A stretch of DNA of 64,000 nt from Betaproteobacteria bacterium. GTDB taxonomy: Bacteria > Pseudomonadota > Gammaproteobacteria > Burkholderiales > Burkholderiaceae_C. The notes beneath the pieces were generated by a model. The model worked only from the letters and a program-made list of their open reading frames with translations, did not search any database and had not been told where the DNA came from. Both the position numbers and the translations under genes were made by a program. This document shows positions 1-9,363 of this stretch, piece by piece (the first letter of the stretch is position 1; each line of letters starts with the position of its first letter). The stretch lies in NCBI GenBank assembly GCA_009919175.1, contig RGCL01000005.1:1-64000 (forward strand). The letters are read 5' to 3'.

Positions 1-1398
1 GGCGACAAGAAGACCAAGGGCATGAATTGCTTTGCCCATGAAGGCCTGGTGCGGCGTGTCATTGGAGGGCATTGGGTCTGGTCACCGGCCATGCAGCAGC
101 TGGCCCTGGACAACAAGATTGAGGCCTACATCCTGCCCGGCGGCGTGAGCAGCCAGCTGATGCGCGAGATTGGCGCTGGGCGTCCCGGCCTCTTCACCCA
201 TGTGGGGCTGGGCACGGTGTGCGACCCCCGGCTGGGTGGCGGCAAGATGAACCAGGCCGCGCAAGAGGACCTGAGCGAAGTCGTCACCTTTGATGGGCGT
301 GAATACCTGCGCTACAAGACCTTCCCGATTCACATTGCCATCGTGCGCGCAAGCGCCGCCGACGAAGACGGCAACATCAGCTTTGAACACGAGGCGGCCA
401 ACCTCGACGCCACGGCGCTGGCGCTGGCAGCCCGCAACAGCGGCGGCAAGGTCATCGTGCAGGTCAAGGAGCGACTGCCCAAAGGTGCGCTCAAAGCGCG
501 CGAGGTGCGCATCCCCTCGGCCTGGGTCGATGCCATCGTGGTCCATGCAGAGCAGCAAACCAGTTACGACATCGGCTTTGACCCGGCTTTCAGCGGCGAG
601 CTCACGGGCGCAGCGCGCGAGGCCAGCATGGCGCTGGACCTGGCCAGCGAACGCGCCAAGGCCGGCTCCATTGAATCCTTTGGCGAGCGGCAGGCGATTG
701 CCAAGCGCGCCATTGAGGAGTTGTTCAACACCGACAAGCCCCGTCCGGTGGTGAATTACGGCGTGGGCATCCCCGATGCGGTGGCCAGGCTCATCGCCGC
801 GCGCGATGAACAACACCGCATCTACCAGACCATCGAACACGGCACCTATGGCGGCACGCTCATGGACGGCGTGCTCTTTGGCTATGCCCGCAATGCCACG
901 GCCATGCTCGATGCGCCCACGCAGTTCGACTTTTATGCCGGCGGCGGTCTGGATGTGGCGTTTCTGGGCTTTGGCGAATTCGATGCCCAGGGCAATGTGA
1001 ACGTGAGCCAGCTCGGCGGCTTGGCCGTTGGACCCGGCGGCTTCATCGACATCGCGCAAAACGCCCGCAAGGTGGTGTTTTGCGGCACCTTCGCGGCCAA
1101 GGGCGTTGAGCTCGCCACGGGCGATGGGCAGATGCGAGTCGTTCAGCAAGGCCAGGTGAACAAGCTCGTGGCCAACGTGGCGCAAATCACCTACAGCGGC
1201 CCGCAAGGCACCGTGCGTGGGCAAACCGTGCTCTACCTCACGGAGCGGGGCAGCTTCCGGCTCACGCCGCAGGGCGTGGAGTTGTTCGAGGTTGCGCCTG
1301 GCATCGATGTGCAACGCGACATCCTCGACGCCATGGACTTCAAGCCGCTGATTGCGCCCGATCTGCGCACCATGGACCCGAGCCACTTCTGCCCCTGA
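1..1398 (+). CDS. Acyl-CoA:carboxylate CoA-transferase (YdiF/propionate CoA-transferase type), 5' end missing
   Basis: The frame is open from base 1, so the start lies left of the window; the first in-frame ATG (22) is internal. The visible 465 codons cover most of a family I CoA-transferase, whose full proteins are about 510-540 residues. The catalytic glutamate that forms the glutamyl-CoA intermediate should be the E of IEHGTYGG (bases 835-837), followed by the glycine-rich GAGRPGLFTH-type and FYAGGGLDVAFLG motifs of the family. It would move CoA between an acyl-CoA and a short carboxylate such as acetate or acetoacetate in the cytoplasm. It is convergent with the acyl-CoA synthetase/thiolase pair, which fits a fatty or ketoacid degradation setting. 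The exact substrate cannot be read from the sequence. Confidence 0.85.
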   Translation, partial: GDKKTKGMNCFAHEGLVRRVIGGHWVWSPAMQQLALDNKIEAYILPGGVSSQLMREIGAGRPGLFTHVGLGTVCDPRLGGGKMNQAAQEDLSEVVTFDGREYLRYKTFPIHIAIVRASAADEDGNISFEHEAANLDATALALAARNSGGKVIVQVKERLPKGALKAREVRIPSAWVDAIVVHAEQQTSYDIGFDPAFSGELTGAAREASMALDLASERAKAGSIESFGERQAIAKRAIEELFNTDKPRPVVNYGVGIPDAVARLIAARDEQHRIYQTIEHGTYGGTLMDGVLFGYARNATAMLDAPTQFDFYAGGGLDVAFLGFGEFDAQGNVNVSQLGGLAVGPGGFIDIAQNARKVVFCGTFAAKGVELATGDGQMRVVQQGQVNKLVANVAQITYSGPQGTVRGQTVLYLTERGSFRLTPQGVELFEVAPGIDVQRDILDAMDFKPLIAPDLRTMDPSHFCP

Positions 1399-1410
1399 GT
1401 GCCCCACCAA

Positions 1411-1432
1411 AAATGTCATCTGACCCCATTTA
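1411..1432. repeat. Copy 1 of an imperfect extragenic repeat (AATGTMATCTGACCCCA..TTTA)
   Basis: This 22-base stretch between two convergent genes matches 4190-4214 at all but about two positions and lies in the same orientation. It overlaps the stop codon of the acyl-CoA synthetase gene. On the minus strand it reads as a GGGGTCAGAT-type element. Extragenic elements with a GGGGTCAGA core are common in Burkholderiales, but the class was not confirmed here. Confidence 0.4.
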
Positions 1433-3004
1433 TGAGGGGTTCAGCAGGCGTTCGCGAATGTCTTTCTTGACGATCTTGCCGTAGCCCGACTTGGGCAGCG
1501 CGGGCCAGAAGTGCACCTGGCGTGGCCAGCGGTATTTGGCGCAACGCCCATCGAGGTGCGCCATCAATTCGGCCTCGCTCAGGGTCATGCCTTCGCGGCA
1601 GACGATGACGGCGGCACCGATCTCGCCCCATTGCGCATCGGGCAAACCCAGCACGGCCACTTCCAGCACAGCCGGGTGCATGAGGATGACCTCTTCCACT
1701 TCGCGCGGATAGACATTGGAGCCGCCCGAGATGTACATGTCGGACTCGCGGCCGGTGATGTAGACAAAGCCGCGCTCGTCCATGCGCCCGAGGTCGCCCG
1801 TGTGGAACCAGCCCCCGCGCAAGGCCTTGGCGCTGGCCTCGGGGTTGTCGTGATAGCCATTGAACACCGCGGGTCCGCGGCAGCAGATCTCGCCCACTTC
1901 ACCCGCTGGCAACAGCCGCCCCTGGGCATCCTGGATGGACACCTCCATGCCCGTGCGCGGGCGGCCGCAAGATCCCACATTGGCATCGGGATGGTCATCG
2001 TCTGCGTGGTGCTGATCGGGGCGCAGCACGGTGATGTTGCCCGTCACCTCGCCCAGGCCAAAGTACTGCACCAGCACCCTACCGAGTTTGCGCAAGGCCA
2101 GTTGCTGGTCGCTGCGGTACATGGGCGCACCCGCATAAATCACATAGCGCAGGCTGCTGTGGTCGTACTGGTCCACCGCCGGATGCTCGACCAGCGTTTT
2201 GACGATGGTGGGCACGGTGAACAGGTTGCTCACACGGTGCCGCTCGACCAATTGCCAAAACACTTCGGGGTCCAGGCGCTCGCCGGGCATGAGCACGGTG
2301 GGTGCACCGCGCGCGACGTTGAGCAAGGCATGGATGCCCGCGCCATGCGACAAGGGTGCTGGCGCAATCGAGGCATCGTGCTCGGTGGTGCTGGGGATGA
2401 GGTCAGCCAGATGGTTGGTGACCACAAAGGCCATTTGCCCATGGGTGAGCACGCCCGCCTTGGGGCGCCCCGTGGTGCCAGAGGTGTAGAAGAACCACAA
2501 GGGTGTGTCCGGGTGCACGCGCTCGCTGGGATGGGCTTGCCCCAGGTGCTGGTCCACCAACGCGTTCCAGCTGTGCTCGCCGGGCTGGGGCGACCCCACA
2601 CAGATCACCTCGCGCAAGGCCGGGCAGCTGGCGCGAACGGCCGCCACATGGTCTTCAAAGCCTTGTTCGTAGACCATGACCACCGCCCCGCTGGATTGAC
2701 CCAGGTAGGCCACCTCGGGAGGCGCAAGCCGGAAATTGGTGGGCACCCAGACACAGCCCAGCCGAAACGCCACCCAGGCGCTTTCAAAGAGCGCCAAGTT
2801 GTTGCGCGAGTGCACCAGCAACTTGTCGCCGGGCTGGACCCCGAGCTGACGTAGAGCCTGCGCCATGGCGTCGACGTGCGCATCGATCTCGCGCCAGGTC
2901 CATTGCAGCTCACGGTGGATGAGGCCAGGCCGATGGGGGAATTGCCGCGCGGTCTGGCGCAGCAATTCGGACAGGTTCATCACCTGCGTGTGGCGATCGC
3001 TCAT
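1430..3004 (-). CDS. AMP-forming acyl-CoA synthetase (class I adenylate-forming)
   Basis: The product has 524 residues and activates a carboxylic acid to its CoA thioester through an acyl-adenylate. The P-loop-like AMP motif FYTSGTTGRPKAG is present, as are the hinge region GRESDMYISGGSNVYPREVE and a C-terminal PKSGYGKIVKKD with the catalytic lysine. Length and domain order (large N-terminal AMP-binding domain, small C-terminal domain) are normal for fatty or aromatic acyl-CoA ligases. The start chosen is the ATG that overlaps the thiolase stop (ATGA, 3001-3004); a longer open frame upstream runs antisense to the thiolase and is ignored. It forms a two-gene operon with the thiolase, suggesting activation and thiolytic cleavage of one substrate class. 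Confidence 0.9.
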   Translation of the reverse strand: MSDRHTQVMNLSELLRQTARQFPHRPGLIHRELQWTWREIDAHVDAMAQALRQLGVQPGDKLLVHSRNNLALFESAWVAFRLGCVWVPTNFRLAPPEVAYLGQSSGAVVMVYEQGFEDHVAAVRASCPALREVICVGSPQPGEHSWNALVDQHLGQAHPSERVHPDTPLWFFYTSGTTGRPKAGVLTHGQMAFVVTNHLADLIPSTTEHDASIAPAPLSHGAGIHALLNVARGAPTVLMPGERLDPEVFWQLVERHRVSNLFTVPTIVKTLVEHPAVDQYDHSSLRYVIYAGAPMYRSDQQLALRKLGRVLVQYFGLGEVTGNITVLRPDQHHADDDHPDANVGSCGRPRTGMEVSIQDAQGRLLPAGEVGEICCRGPAVFNGYHDNPEASAKALRGGWFHTGDLGRMDERGFVYITGRESDMYISGGSNVYPREVEEVILMHPAVLEVAVLGLPDAQWGEIGAAVIVCREGMTLSEAELMAHLDGRCAKYRWPRQVHFWPALPKSGYGKIVKKDIRERLLNPS

Positions 3005-4161
3005 GCGCGCTCCAGGACGCTCAAGTAATTGGCCACCGCCGCACCGCCCATGTTGAAGACCGCGCCGTGTTGGGCGTTGGGGATTTGCATGTCGCCCGCC
3101 GTGCCGCTCAGTTGCATGGCCATCATCACGTGCTGCGACACACCGGTGGCGCCAATGGGGTGGCCGCGCGACTTGAGGCCGCCCGACGGGTTCACGGGCA
3201 AGCGCCCGTCTCGCGTGGTCACACCCTCGGCGATCACCCGCGTGCCCGCGCCTTGTGGCGCCAAGCCCATGGCCTCGTAGGTGAGCAATTCGGCGACGGT
3301 GAAGCAATCGTGGGTTTCCACCACATCGAGGTCGTCCAGGCCCACGCCGGCATCGGCCAGCCCCTTTTGCCAGGCCATGGCCGTGCCCTCAAAGCGGGTG
3401 GGGTCGCGGCGCGACAAGGGCAACCATTCGTTGACCTGGGTGCGCGAACGCCAGCGCACCTTTGGCCCTGAGCCTGTGGGCTGCATCGACAAAACCACAG
3501 CAGCCGCCCCATCGGACACCAGCGAGCAGTCAGAGCGTTTGAGCAAGCCCGCCACCACGGGGTTCTTGTCGGACACGTGGCGGCAAAAGTCGTAGCCCAG
3601 GTCCCGGCGCAGATGCGCCCAAGGGTTGCGCACGCCATTGGCGTGATTCTTGGCGGCGATCTGAGCCAGTGCGTCCGATGGATCGCCAAAGCGCTCGGCA
3701 TAGTGCTGGGCAATGGTGGCGAAGATGCCTGCAAAGCCGCCGGGGCGGCCCGCCTCCTCCTTCACATAAGAGCACTTGAGCAAGACCTCGCCAATTTGTG
3801 CGTTGGGCAAGGTGTTCATCTTCTCCATGCCGACCACCAGCACCCGCTGCATGCGCCCGCTTTGCAAGGCATCGAGCGCGGCCCAGATGGCCGCCGAGCC
3901 GGTGGCGCAGGCGTTTTCCATGCGCACGGCAGGGGTATGGCGAAACTCGGGCATGGCCACGGCGGCGGTGGTCGCGCTGAAGTCCTGGGGCACAAAGCCT
4001 GCATTGAAGGTGCCCACAAAAATGCCATCGATGTCAGCGGGTGCGACGCCCGCCATCTCCAGGGCGGGTTGCGCGGCCATGCGAAAGAGGTCTTCCAGAT
4101 CCAAGGCATCGTGTTTGCCAAATGGGGTGTGCCCCCAACCCACCATCAACGGACTTTGCAT
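3001..4161 (-). CDS. Thiolase family protein (acetyl-CoA acetyltransferase, SCP-x type)
   Basis: The 386-residue product carries a complete thiolase active site: the nucleophilic cysteine C85 in ENACATGSA, the histidine in VETHDCFT and the C-terminal RGHPIGATG loop. It should cleave 3-ketoacyl-CoA to acetyl-CoA and a shortened acyl-CoA, or run the reverse condensation. Three ATGs in tandem follow a GGAG; the third (4161) has the best spacing, and the first in-frame ATG at 4185 would add eight residues. It is translationally coupled to the acyl-CoA synthetase. Unlike the thiolase-like proteins at the right end of the window, this one looks catalytically intact. Confidence 0.88.
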   Translation of the reverse strand: MQSPLMVGWGHTPFGKHDALDLEDLFRMAAQPALEMAGVAPADIDGIFVGTFNAGFVPQDFSATTAAVAMPEFRHTPAVRMENACATGSAAIWAALDALQSGRMQRVLVVGMEKMNTLPNAQIGEVLLKCSYVKEEAGRPGGFAGIFATIAQHYAERFGDPSDALAQIAAKNHANGVRNPWAHLRRDLGYDFCRHVSDKNPVVAGLLKRSDCSLVSDGAAAVVLSMQPTGSGPKVRWRSRTQVNEWLPLSRRDPTRFEGTAMAWQKGLADAGVGLDDLDVVETHDCFTVAELLTYEAMGLAPQGAGTRVIAEGVTTRDGRLPVNPSGGLKSRGHPIGATGVSQHVMMAMQLSGTAGDMQIPNAQHGAVFNMGGAAVANYLSVLERA

Positions 4162-4189
4162 CATCATCTCCAACAAGCTGTGCAAACAG

Positions 4190-4214
4190 AAATGTAATCT
4201 GACCCCAATTTACA
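4190..4214. repeat. Copy 2 of the imperfect extragenic repeat, with inner TGTAA/TTACA dyad
   Basis: This copy lies in the divergent region between the thiolase and the peptide-binding protein gene. It contains a short dyad, TGTAA-N12-TTACA on either strand, so it could also be an operator for the thiolase operon. The first copy at 1411 lies at the 3' end of that same operon and has only part of the dyad, which favours a repeat element over an operator. Confidence 0.35.
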
Positions 4215-4321
4215 CGCATGGGTTTTCACGGGGGGGTTTGCTTTGGGGCTTGGCTATATTTGCCGCTTGTCCCGTTCATCGGGCTTGGGTATTCACTTTC
4301 ACCCTTTTAGGAGAAGCGTTC

Positions 4322-5914
4322 ATGATCCGACGTTCTTTTGTGGCTTCGCTGGCAACGGCGACCCTGGTCTGTGCCAGCTGGCTGGCGACCCCGGCGCAGG
4401 CGCAAAGCGACACCAAGGTGTTCCGTTTTGTACCGCATGCCAATCTGGGCTCGCTCGATCCCATCTGGACCACGGCCTTTGTGACCCGCAACCATGGCTA
4501 CATGATTTACGACACCCTGTTCTCCGAGGACGCCAAGGGCGACATCAAGCCCCAGATGGTGGACACCTACTCGGTCTCGGGCGACAAGAAAACCTGGACC
4601 TTCAAGCTGCGCAGTGGCCTGGAATTCCACGACGGCAAGCCCGTCACCAGCGCCGATGTGGTGGCCTCGCTCAAGCGCTGGTCCTCGCGTGACGCCATGG
4701 GCGGCGTGCTGGCCACCTTCATCGACCGCTATGAAACCCCCAGCGCCGACACCTTCCGCATGGTGCTCAAAGAGCCTTGCGGCATCGTGCTCGATGCCCT
4801 GGGCAAGGCCTCGTCCAACGTGCCCTTCATCATGCCCGAGCGCGTGGCCAACACCCCTGGCACTGAGCAAATCAAGGAAACCATTGGCTCGGGTCCTTTC
4901 ATCTTCAAGGCCGATGAATTCCAGCCAGGCGCCAAGGCGGTGTATGTGCGCAACCCCAAGTACAAGTCACGCAATGAGCCCTCGAGCGCCCTGGCCGGTG
5001 GCCGCCAGGTCAACTTTGACCGCGTGGAATGGGTGATCATCCGTGACCCACAGACCCAGTTCAATGCCTTGAAGGCCGGCGAAGTGGACATGGTCGAGCA
5101 ACCTGCCTTTGAGCAATACAACACGCTCAAGCAAACGGCAGGCGTGAAGGTGATCGACTTCGCCCCGGCGGGTCTGGCCTTCATCATGCGCTTTAACCAT
5201 TTGCATGCCCCGTTTGACAACCCCAAGATTCGTCAAGCCGCCATGCTGGCCATGGGGCAGCAGGCCTACATCGCCACCCAGGTGGGCGTGCCTGAGCTGG
5301 GGCGCGTGTGCCGAAGCATCTACCCTTGCGGCACGACCTTTGCCGACGAGAACACGGGCGACTTCACCGGTGTACCCAATGTGGCCAAAGCCAAGGCCTT
5401 GCTGGCCGAGGCCGGCTACAAGGGTGAGCCCGTGGTGCTGATGCGCCCCACCGATCTGGCCTCCATCGCCAAGATCCCGCTGGTGGCCAAGCAACAGCTC
5501 GAGGCCGTGGGCTTCAAGGTGGACTTCCAGCAAATGGATTGGGCTTCGCTGGTGGCTCGCCGCGCCAAGAAGGACGCGCCCAGCGCCGGGGGCTGGAACC
5601 TCTTCCTCACCGCCTGGACGGCTGGCGACATTGCCAACCCCCTGACCATGGCCATGCTCAATGCCAAGGGCGATAACGGTTGGTTTGGTTGGCAAAACGA
5701 ACCCCGCATTGAAAAGCTCAAGGCCGACTTCGCCCGTGCCGATTCCACGGCCGCCAAGAAAAAAATCGCCAGCGACATCCAGGCCGTGGCCATGGAGACA
5801 TCCACCCACGCGCCATTGGGTCAGTACCAGCAGCCCTCGGCCATTCGCAGCAACATCGACGGCGTGCTCACCACGCCGGGCGTGCCCGTGATGTGGAACA
5901 TCACCAAGAAGTAA
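4322..5914 (+). CDS. Peptide/nickel-type ABC transporter substrate-binding protein (SBP_bac_5 family)
   Basis: The 530-residue periplasmic protein captures the ligand for the transporter encoded just downstream. Residues 1-28 form a signal peptide (MIRRS, then a hydrophobic stretch ending in PAQAQ). The body has the family hallmark TFKLRSGLEFHDGKPVTSAD and the usual length of about 530 residues. The ATG at 4322 follows AGGAGA at good spacing; a longer frame upstream, antisense to the thiolase, is a shadow. It opens an operon running through the permeases, ATPase, M81 peptidase and amidase, with gaps of a few bases or overlaps. Dipeptides, oligopeptides or related amides are the likely ligands, inferred from the neighbouring hydrolases. 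Confidence 0.9.
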   Translation: MIRRSFVASLATATLVCASWLATPAQAQSDTKVFRFVPHANLGSLDPIWTTAFVTRNHGYMIYDTLFSEDAKGDIKPQMVDTYSVSGDKKTWTFKLRSGLEFHDGKPVTSADVVASLKRWSSRDAMGGVLATFIDRYETPSADTFRMVLKEPCGIVLDALGKASSNVPFIMPERVANTPGTEQIKETIGSGPFIFKADEFQPGAKAVYVRNPKYKSRNEPSSALAGGRQVNFDRVEWVIIRDPQTQFNALKAGEVDMVEQPAFEQYNTLKQTAGVKVIDFAPAGLAFIMRFNHLHAPFDNPKIRQAAMLAMGQQAYIATQVGVPELGRVCRSIYPCGTTFADENTGDFTGVPNVAKAKALLAEAGYKGEPVVLMRPTDLASIAKIPLVAKQQLEAVGFKVDFQQMDWASLVARRAKKDAPSAGGWNLFLTAWTAGDIANPLTMAMLNAKGDNGWFGWQNEPRIEKLKADFARADSTAAKKKIASDIQAVAMETSTHAPLGQYQQPSAIRSNIDGVLTTPGVPVMWNITKK

Positions 5915-5920
5915 GCCGCG

Positions 5921-6868
5921 ATGCTGCGTTTTGTGCTCACCCGCCTGCTGGCGGTGGTCCCGGTGTTGTTCGTGGTCTCGTGCGTGGTCTTTCTGATCCT
6001 GCGCTTGGCACCGGGCGACCCGGCCGCCGTGATTGCGGGCAACTCGGCCACCCCGGCCGACATCGAGCAAATCCGCACGCACCTGGGTCTGAATGAACCC
6101 CTGCCGGTGCAATACGGCATCTGGATGGGCAAGGTCTTGCAAGGTGACCTGGGGCATTCCTATTTCTTGAACAAGCCCGTGACCCAGCTCATCGTGCAGC
6201 GCCTGGAGCCCACGGCCTCGCTGGCCTTGGGCACCATGCTGCTGGCCGTGCTCATGGCCGTGCCCCTGGGCACGGTAGCGGCCGCGCGCATGGGTGGCTG
6301 GCTCGATCGGCTGCTCTCGGTGGTGTCGGTGGCGGGCTTTTCTGTGCCCGTGTTTGTCACCGGTTATGTGCTGATCTATGTGTTTGCCATGCAGCTGCAA
6401 TGGCTGCCCGTGCAAGGCTATGAGCCGCTGGGCGGTAAAGGGGGGGTGCTGGCCTGGGCGCGTCAACTGATCTTGCCCTGGATGGCCTTGTCCATCATTT
6501 ATGTGGCGCTCATTGCGCGCATCACGCGCGCGAGTGTGTCCGAGGCCTTGACCGAAGACTACATCCGCACGGCTCGTGCCAAAGGCTTGAGAGAGCAGGT
6601 CGTGCTGTTGCGTCATGCCCTGCGCAATGCCGCTGTCCCCATCGTCACCGTGATTGGCATTGGCGTGGCCTTGCTCATTGGCGGTGTGGTGGTGACCGAA
6701 ACCGTGTTTGCCATCCCTGGCCTGGGCTCGCTCACGGTGGACGTGGTGCTCAACCGCGACTTCCCGGTGATCCAGGGTCTGGTGCTGTTTTTTGCCGTGA
6801 GCTATGTGGTCATCAATTTGCTCGTGGACCTGAGCTACCTGGTGCTTGACCCCCGGATCCGTTACTGA
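5921..6868 (+). CDS. ABC transporter permease, DppB/OppB type
   Basis: The 315-residue inner-membrane permease has an N-terminal segment MLRFVLTRLLAVVPVLFVVS and five or six further hydrophobic helices, as in DppB. The cytoplasmic coupling loop reads EDYIRTARAKGL, the expected EAA motif contacting the ATPase, and a C-terminal LVDLSYLVLDPRIRY is typical of the family. It starts six bases after the binding-protein stop and its TGA overlaps the start of the next permease gene by one base, so the two are translationally coupled and should form a heterodimeric channel. Confidence 0.92.
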   Translation: MLRFVLTRLLAVVPVLFVVSCVVFLILRLAPGDPAAVIAGNSATPADIEQIRTHLGLNEPLPVQYGIWMGKVLQGDLGHSYFLNKPVTQLIVQRLEPTASLALGTMLLAVLMAVPLGTVAAARMGGWLDRLLSVVSVAGFSVPVFVTGYVLIYVFAMQLQWLPVQGYEPLGGKGGVLAWARQLILPWMALSIIYVALIARITRASVSEALTEDYIRTARAKGLREQVVLLRHALRNAAVPIVTVIGIGVALLIGGVVVTETVFAIPGLGSLTVDVVLNRDFPVIQGLVLFFAVSYVVINLLVDLSYLVLDPRIRY

Positions 6869-7737
6869 TGAATGCCTTGCCAAAACTCTGGGCCAATGGG
6901 GCCTTTCGATTCGGCCTCACTGTCTTGCTGATCATGCTGGTGCTGGCGGTCCTAGCGCCCGTGCTCGGCACAGTGGACCCCGCGCAGATGGACTACAACA
7001 ACATCAACCGCACAGCGGGCTTTGCTGGTCCCTTTACCCTCACCGATGGCAGCACGGTGGCTCACCACTTCTGGCTGGGCTCGGACAACTTTGGCCGCGA
7101 CCTCTACAGCCGGGTGGTCTATGGCGCTCGCGTGTCCCTGCTGGTGGCCGCCTGCACGGCGGCGCTGGCTTTGCTGGTGGGCGTGCTGGTGGGCATGCTG
7201 GCGGGCTACTTTCGCGGCGCGGACCTGATCCTGATGCGTTTCATGGACGGCCTCATGGCCATCCCCGCCATTTTGCTGGCCATTGCCCTGGTGGCGGCGC
7301 TTGGCGCGAGCGTGGCCACGGTGGTGCTGGCCATTGCCATTCCCGAGGTGCCGCGCGTCTCGCGCCTGGTGCGCTCCCTGGTGCTGACCCTGCGCGAAGA
7401 GCCTTTCGTTGAAGCCGCACGCGCCCTGGCCACGCCCACGCCCGTGATCCTCACGCGCCACATCCTGCCCAATGCGCTCGCGCCCTTGCTGGTACAAGGC
7501 ACTTTTGTCGCGGCCTCTGCGGTGCTCACCGAAGCCATCCTGAGTTTCCTTGGCCTGGGGCTGCCCGCTGACATCCCCACCTGGGGCAACATCATGGCCG
7601 AGGGGCGCACCCAGTTCAGCCAATACCCGGGCAATGTGCTGTTCCCGGCGCTCTTTCTGGTGCCCACGGTGCTGGCCTTCAATTTATTGGGAGACGGCCT
7701 GCGCGACGTGCTCGATCCCAAATTCGCCAAGAGGTGA
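6868..7737 (+). CDS. ABC transporter permease, DppC/OppC type
   Basis: The 289-residue second permease has the family N-terminal helix, a periplasmic loop with the typical HFWLGSDNFGRDLYSRVVYG motif, and an EAA loop (FVEAARALATPTPVI). It ends in the usual GDGLRDVLDPKFAKR. Its start overlaps the previous stop (TGATG at 6866-6870), which supports the coordinates. With the DppB-type partner it forms the membrane channel for the peptide-type ligand. Confidence 0.92.
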   Translation: MNALPKLWANGAFRFGLTVLLIMLVLAVLAPVLGTVDPAQMDYNNINRTAGFAGPFTLTDGSTVAHHFWLGSDNFGRDLYSRVVYGARVSLLVAACTAALALLVGVLVGMLAGYFRGADLILMRFMDGLMAIPAILLAIALVAALGASVATVVLAIAIPEVPRVSRLVRSLVLTLREEPFVEAARALATPTPVILTRHILPNALAPLLVQGTFVAASAVLTEAILSFLGLGLPADIPTWGNIMAEGRTQFSQYPGNVLFPALFLVPTVLAFNLLGDGLRDVLDPKFAKR

Positions 7738-7743
7738 TGCCCC

Positions 7744-9363
7744 ATGGCCACGCTGCAGATTGAACGACTGAGTGTGCGCCTGCCAGCAGGGGCTGATCGC
7801 CCGCATGCGGTGCATGAGCTGTCTTTGTCCATCGAGCCCGGTCGCACGCTGTGCATCGTGGGTGAATCGGGCTCGGGCAAATCGGTCATGGCCACCGCGG
7901 TGATGGGGCTGCTGGCCAAAGGCTTGCATCCCGATCAAGGCCAGATCCTGCTCGCTGGCGAGTCCCTGCTCGATGCCAGCCCCAGGCGGCTGCGCGATTT
8001 GCGCGGCAAGGCCATGGGCATGGTGTTCCAGGAACCCATGACGGCGCTCAACCCGGTGATGACCTGTGGCGACCAGATCGATGAGCTGCTGCGCGCGCAC
8101 ACCGACTGGCCGCGCCCACAGCGCGAAGAAGAAATCCGCCGCGTGCTCTCGCGCGTGCACATCCAGGAGCCTGAGCGCATCATGCGCAGCCACCCGCACC
8201 AGTTGAGCGGCGGGCAACGCCAGCGCGTGGTGATTGCCATGGCCGTCATCCTCAAACCCGCCTTGCTGATTTGCGATGAGCCGACCACAGCCCTGGATGT
8301 CACCACCCAAAAAGAAATCCTGGCTTTGATTGCCGAGTTGCAACGCGAGCAAGGCAGCGCCGTGCTGTTCATCACCCACGACATGGGGGTGGTGGCCGAC
8401 ATCGCTGACGAAGTGCTGGTGATGCACCAGGGCGTGTGCGTGGAAAGCGGTCCGCGCGACGAGGTCCTCTTCAGACCCCAGGCCGCCTATACCCGCATGC
8501 TGCTCGATGCCGTCCCCAGCATGACCCCGCCGCCGCCCAGACCCGAGCCCGAGGGCGAAGCCCGGCTCAAAGCCCTGGATGTGGGCAAGACCTACCAGCG
8601 CCGCGACTGGATGGGGCGATCCCACGACACCGTGGCCTTGCAACATGCCAGCCTCAGCCTCAAGGGCGGCGAGACCGTGGGCATTGTGGGCGAATCGGGT
8701 TCGGGCAAGTCCACCCTGGCGCGTTGCCTCATTCGCCTCATCGACCCCACGGTGGGCACCATCCACTGGGGAACCACCGAAGTGGCCCAGTGCAGCGAAT
8801 CGCAACTGCGCCCCTTGCGCCACCGCGTGCAGGTGGTGTTCCAGGACCCCAACCGTTCGCTCAACCCTCGCCGCACCGTTGGCCAGGCCATGGTCGAAGG
8901 CGCGATGAATTTCGGTGCCACAGCCAGCCAAGCCCAGACCCTGGCCGAGGCCCTGATCCAGCAGGTGCGCTTGCCGGTGGAATCGCTCGGGCGCTACCCC
9001 AGTCAGTTCAGCGGTGGCCAACGCCAGCGCATTGCCATTGCGCGCGCACTGGCCTGCAAGCCCGAGGTGCTGGTCGCCGACGAGGCGGTCTCAGCCCTGG
9101 ATGTGTCGGTGCAAGCGCAAATCCTGGACTTGCTGCGCGACATCCAGCGTGAGCTGGGCCTGGGGTTGCTCTTCATCACGCACGACTTGCGGGTGGCCGC
9201 GCAACTGTGTGACAGGGTCATCGTCATGCAGCACGGTCGCATCGTGGAACAAGGCCCCACCTCCAGCGTATATGCCCAGCCCCAGCAGGCCTACACCCAA
9301 CACCTCCTGGCCTGCGCCCCCCAAGGCCTGGCTCAACGCAGGGCCTCGCCCTCCACCCCATGA
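7744..9363 (+). CDS. Dipeptide-type ABC transporter ATPase with two fused nucleotide-binding domains
   Basis: The 539-residue protein fuses the two ATPases that many dipeptide systems encode separately (DppD plus DppF), as in GsiA and YejF. The first domain has Walker A GESGSGKS at residues 40-47, an LSGGQRQR signature and Walker B LLICDEPTTALD. The second repeats Walker A GESGSGKST, then FSGGQRQR and VLVADEAVSALD, where alanine replaces the usual proline after the catalytic glutamate. Both sites look competent. It powers the adjacent permeases and ends with an ATGA overlap into the M81 peptidase gene, so transport and hydrolysis are probably made together. Confidence 0.92.
   Translation: MATLQIERLSVRLPAGADRPHAVHELSLSIEPGRTLCIVGESGSGKSVMATAVMGLLAKGLHPDQGQILLAGESLLDASPRRLRDLRGKAMGMVFQEPMTALNPVMTCGDQIDELLRAHTDWPRPQREEEIRRVLSRVHIQEPERIMRSHPHQLSGGQRQRVVIAMAVILKPALLICDEPTTALDVTTQKEILALIAELQREQGSAVLFITHDMGVVADIADEVLVMHQGVCVESGPRDEVLFRPQAAYTRMLLDAVPSMTPPPPRPEPEGEARLKALDVGKTYQRRDWMGRSHDTVALQHASLSLKGGETVGIVGESGSGKSTLARCLIRLIDPTVGTIHWGTTEVAQCSESQLRPLRHRVQVVFQDPNRSLNPRRTVGQAMVEGAMNFGATASQAQTLAEALIQQVRLPVESLGRYPSQFSGGQRQRIAIARALACKPEVLVADEAVSALDVSVQAQILDLLRDIQRELGLGLLFITHDLRVAAQLCDRVIVMQHGRIVEQGPTSSVYAQPQQAYTQHLLACAPQGLAQRRASPSTP

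Noticed and set aside
3776-4321. N-terminal extension of the peptide-binding protein by 182 codons
   Set aside because: The extension lies antisense to the thiolase, and a clear ribosome-binding site and signal peptide mark the start at 4322.
4967-6883. Minus-strand open frame of over 600 codons across the binding protein and permease genes
   Set aside because: It is rich in His, Gly, Gln and Arg, with no motif, signal or ribosome-binding site, as expected for the complement of GC-rich coding DNA.
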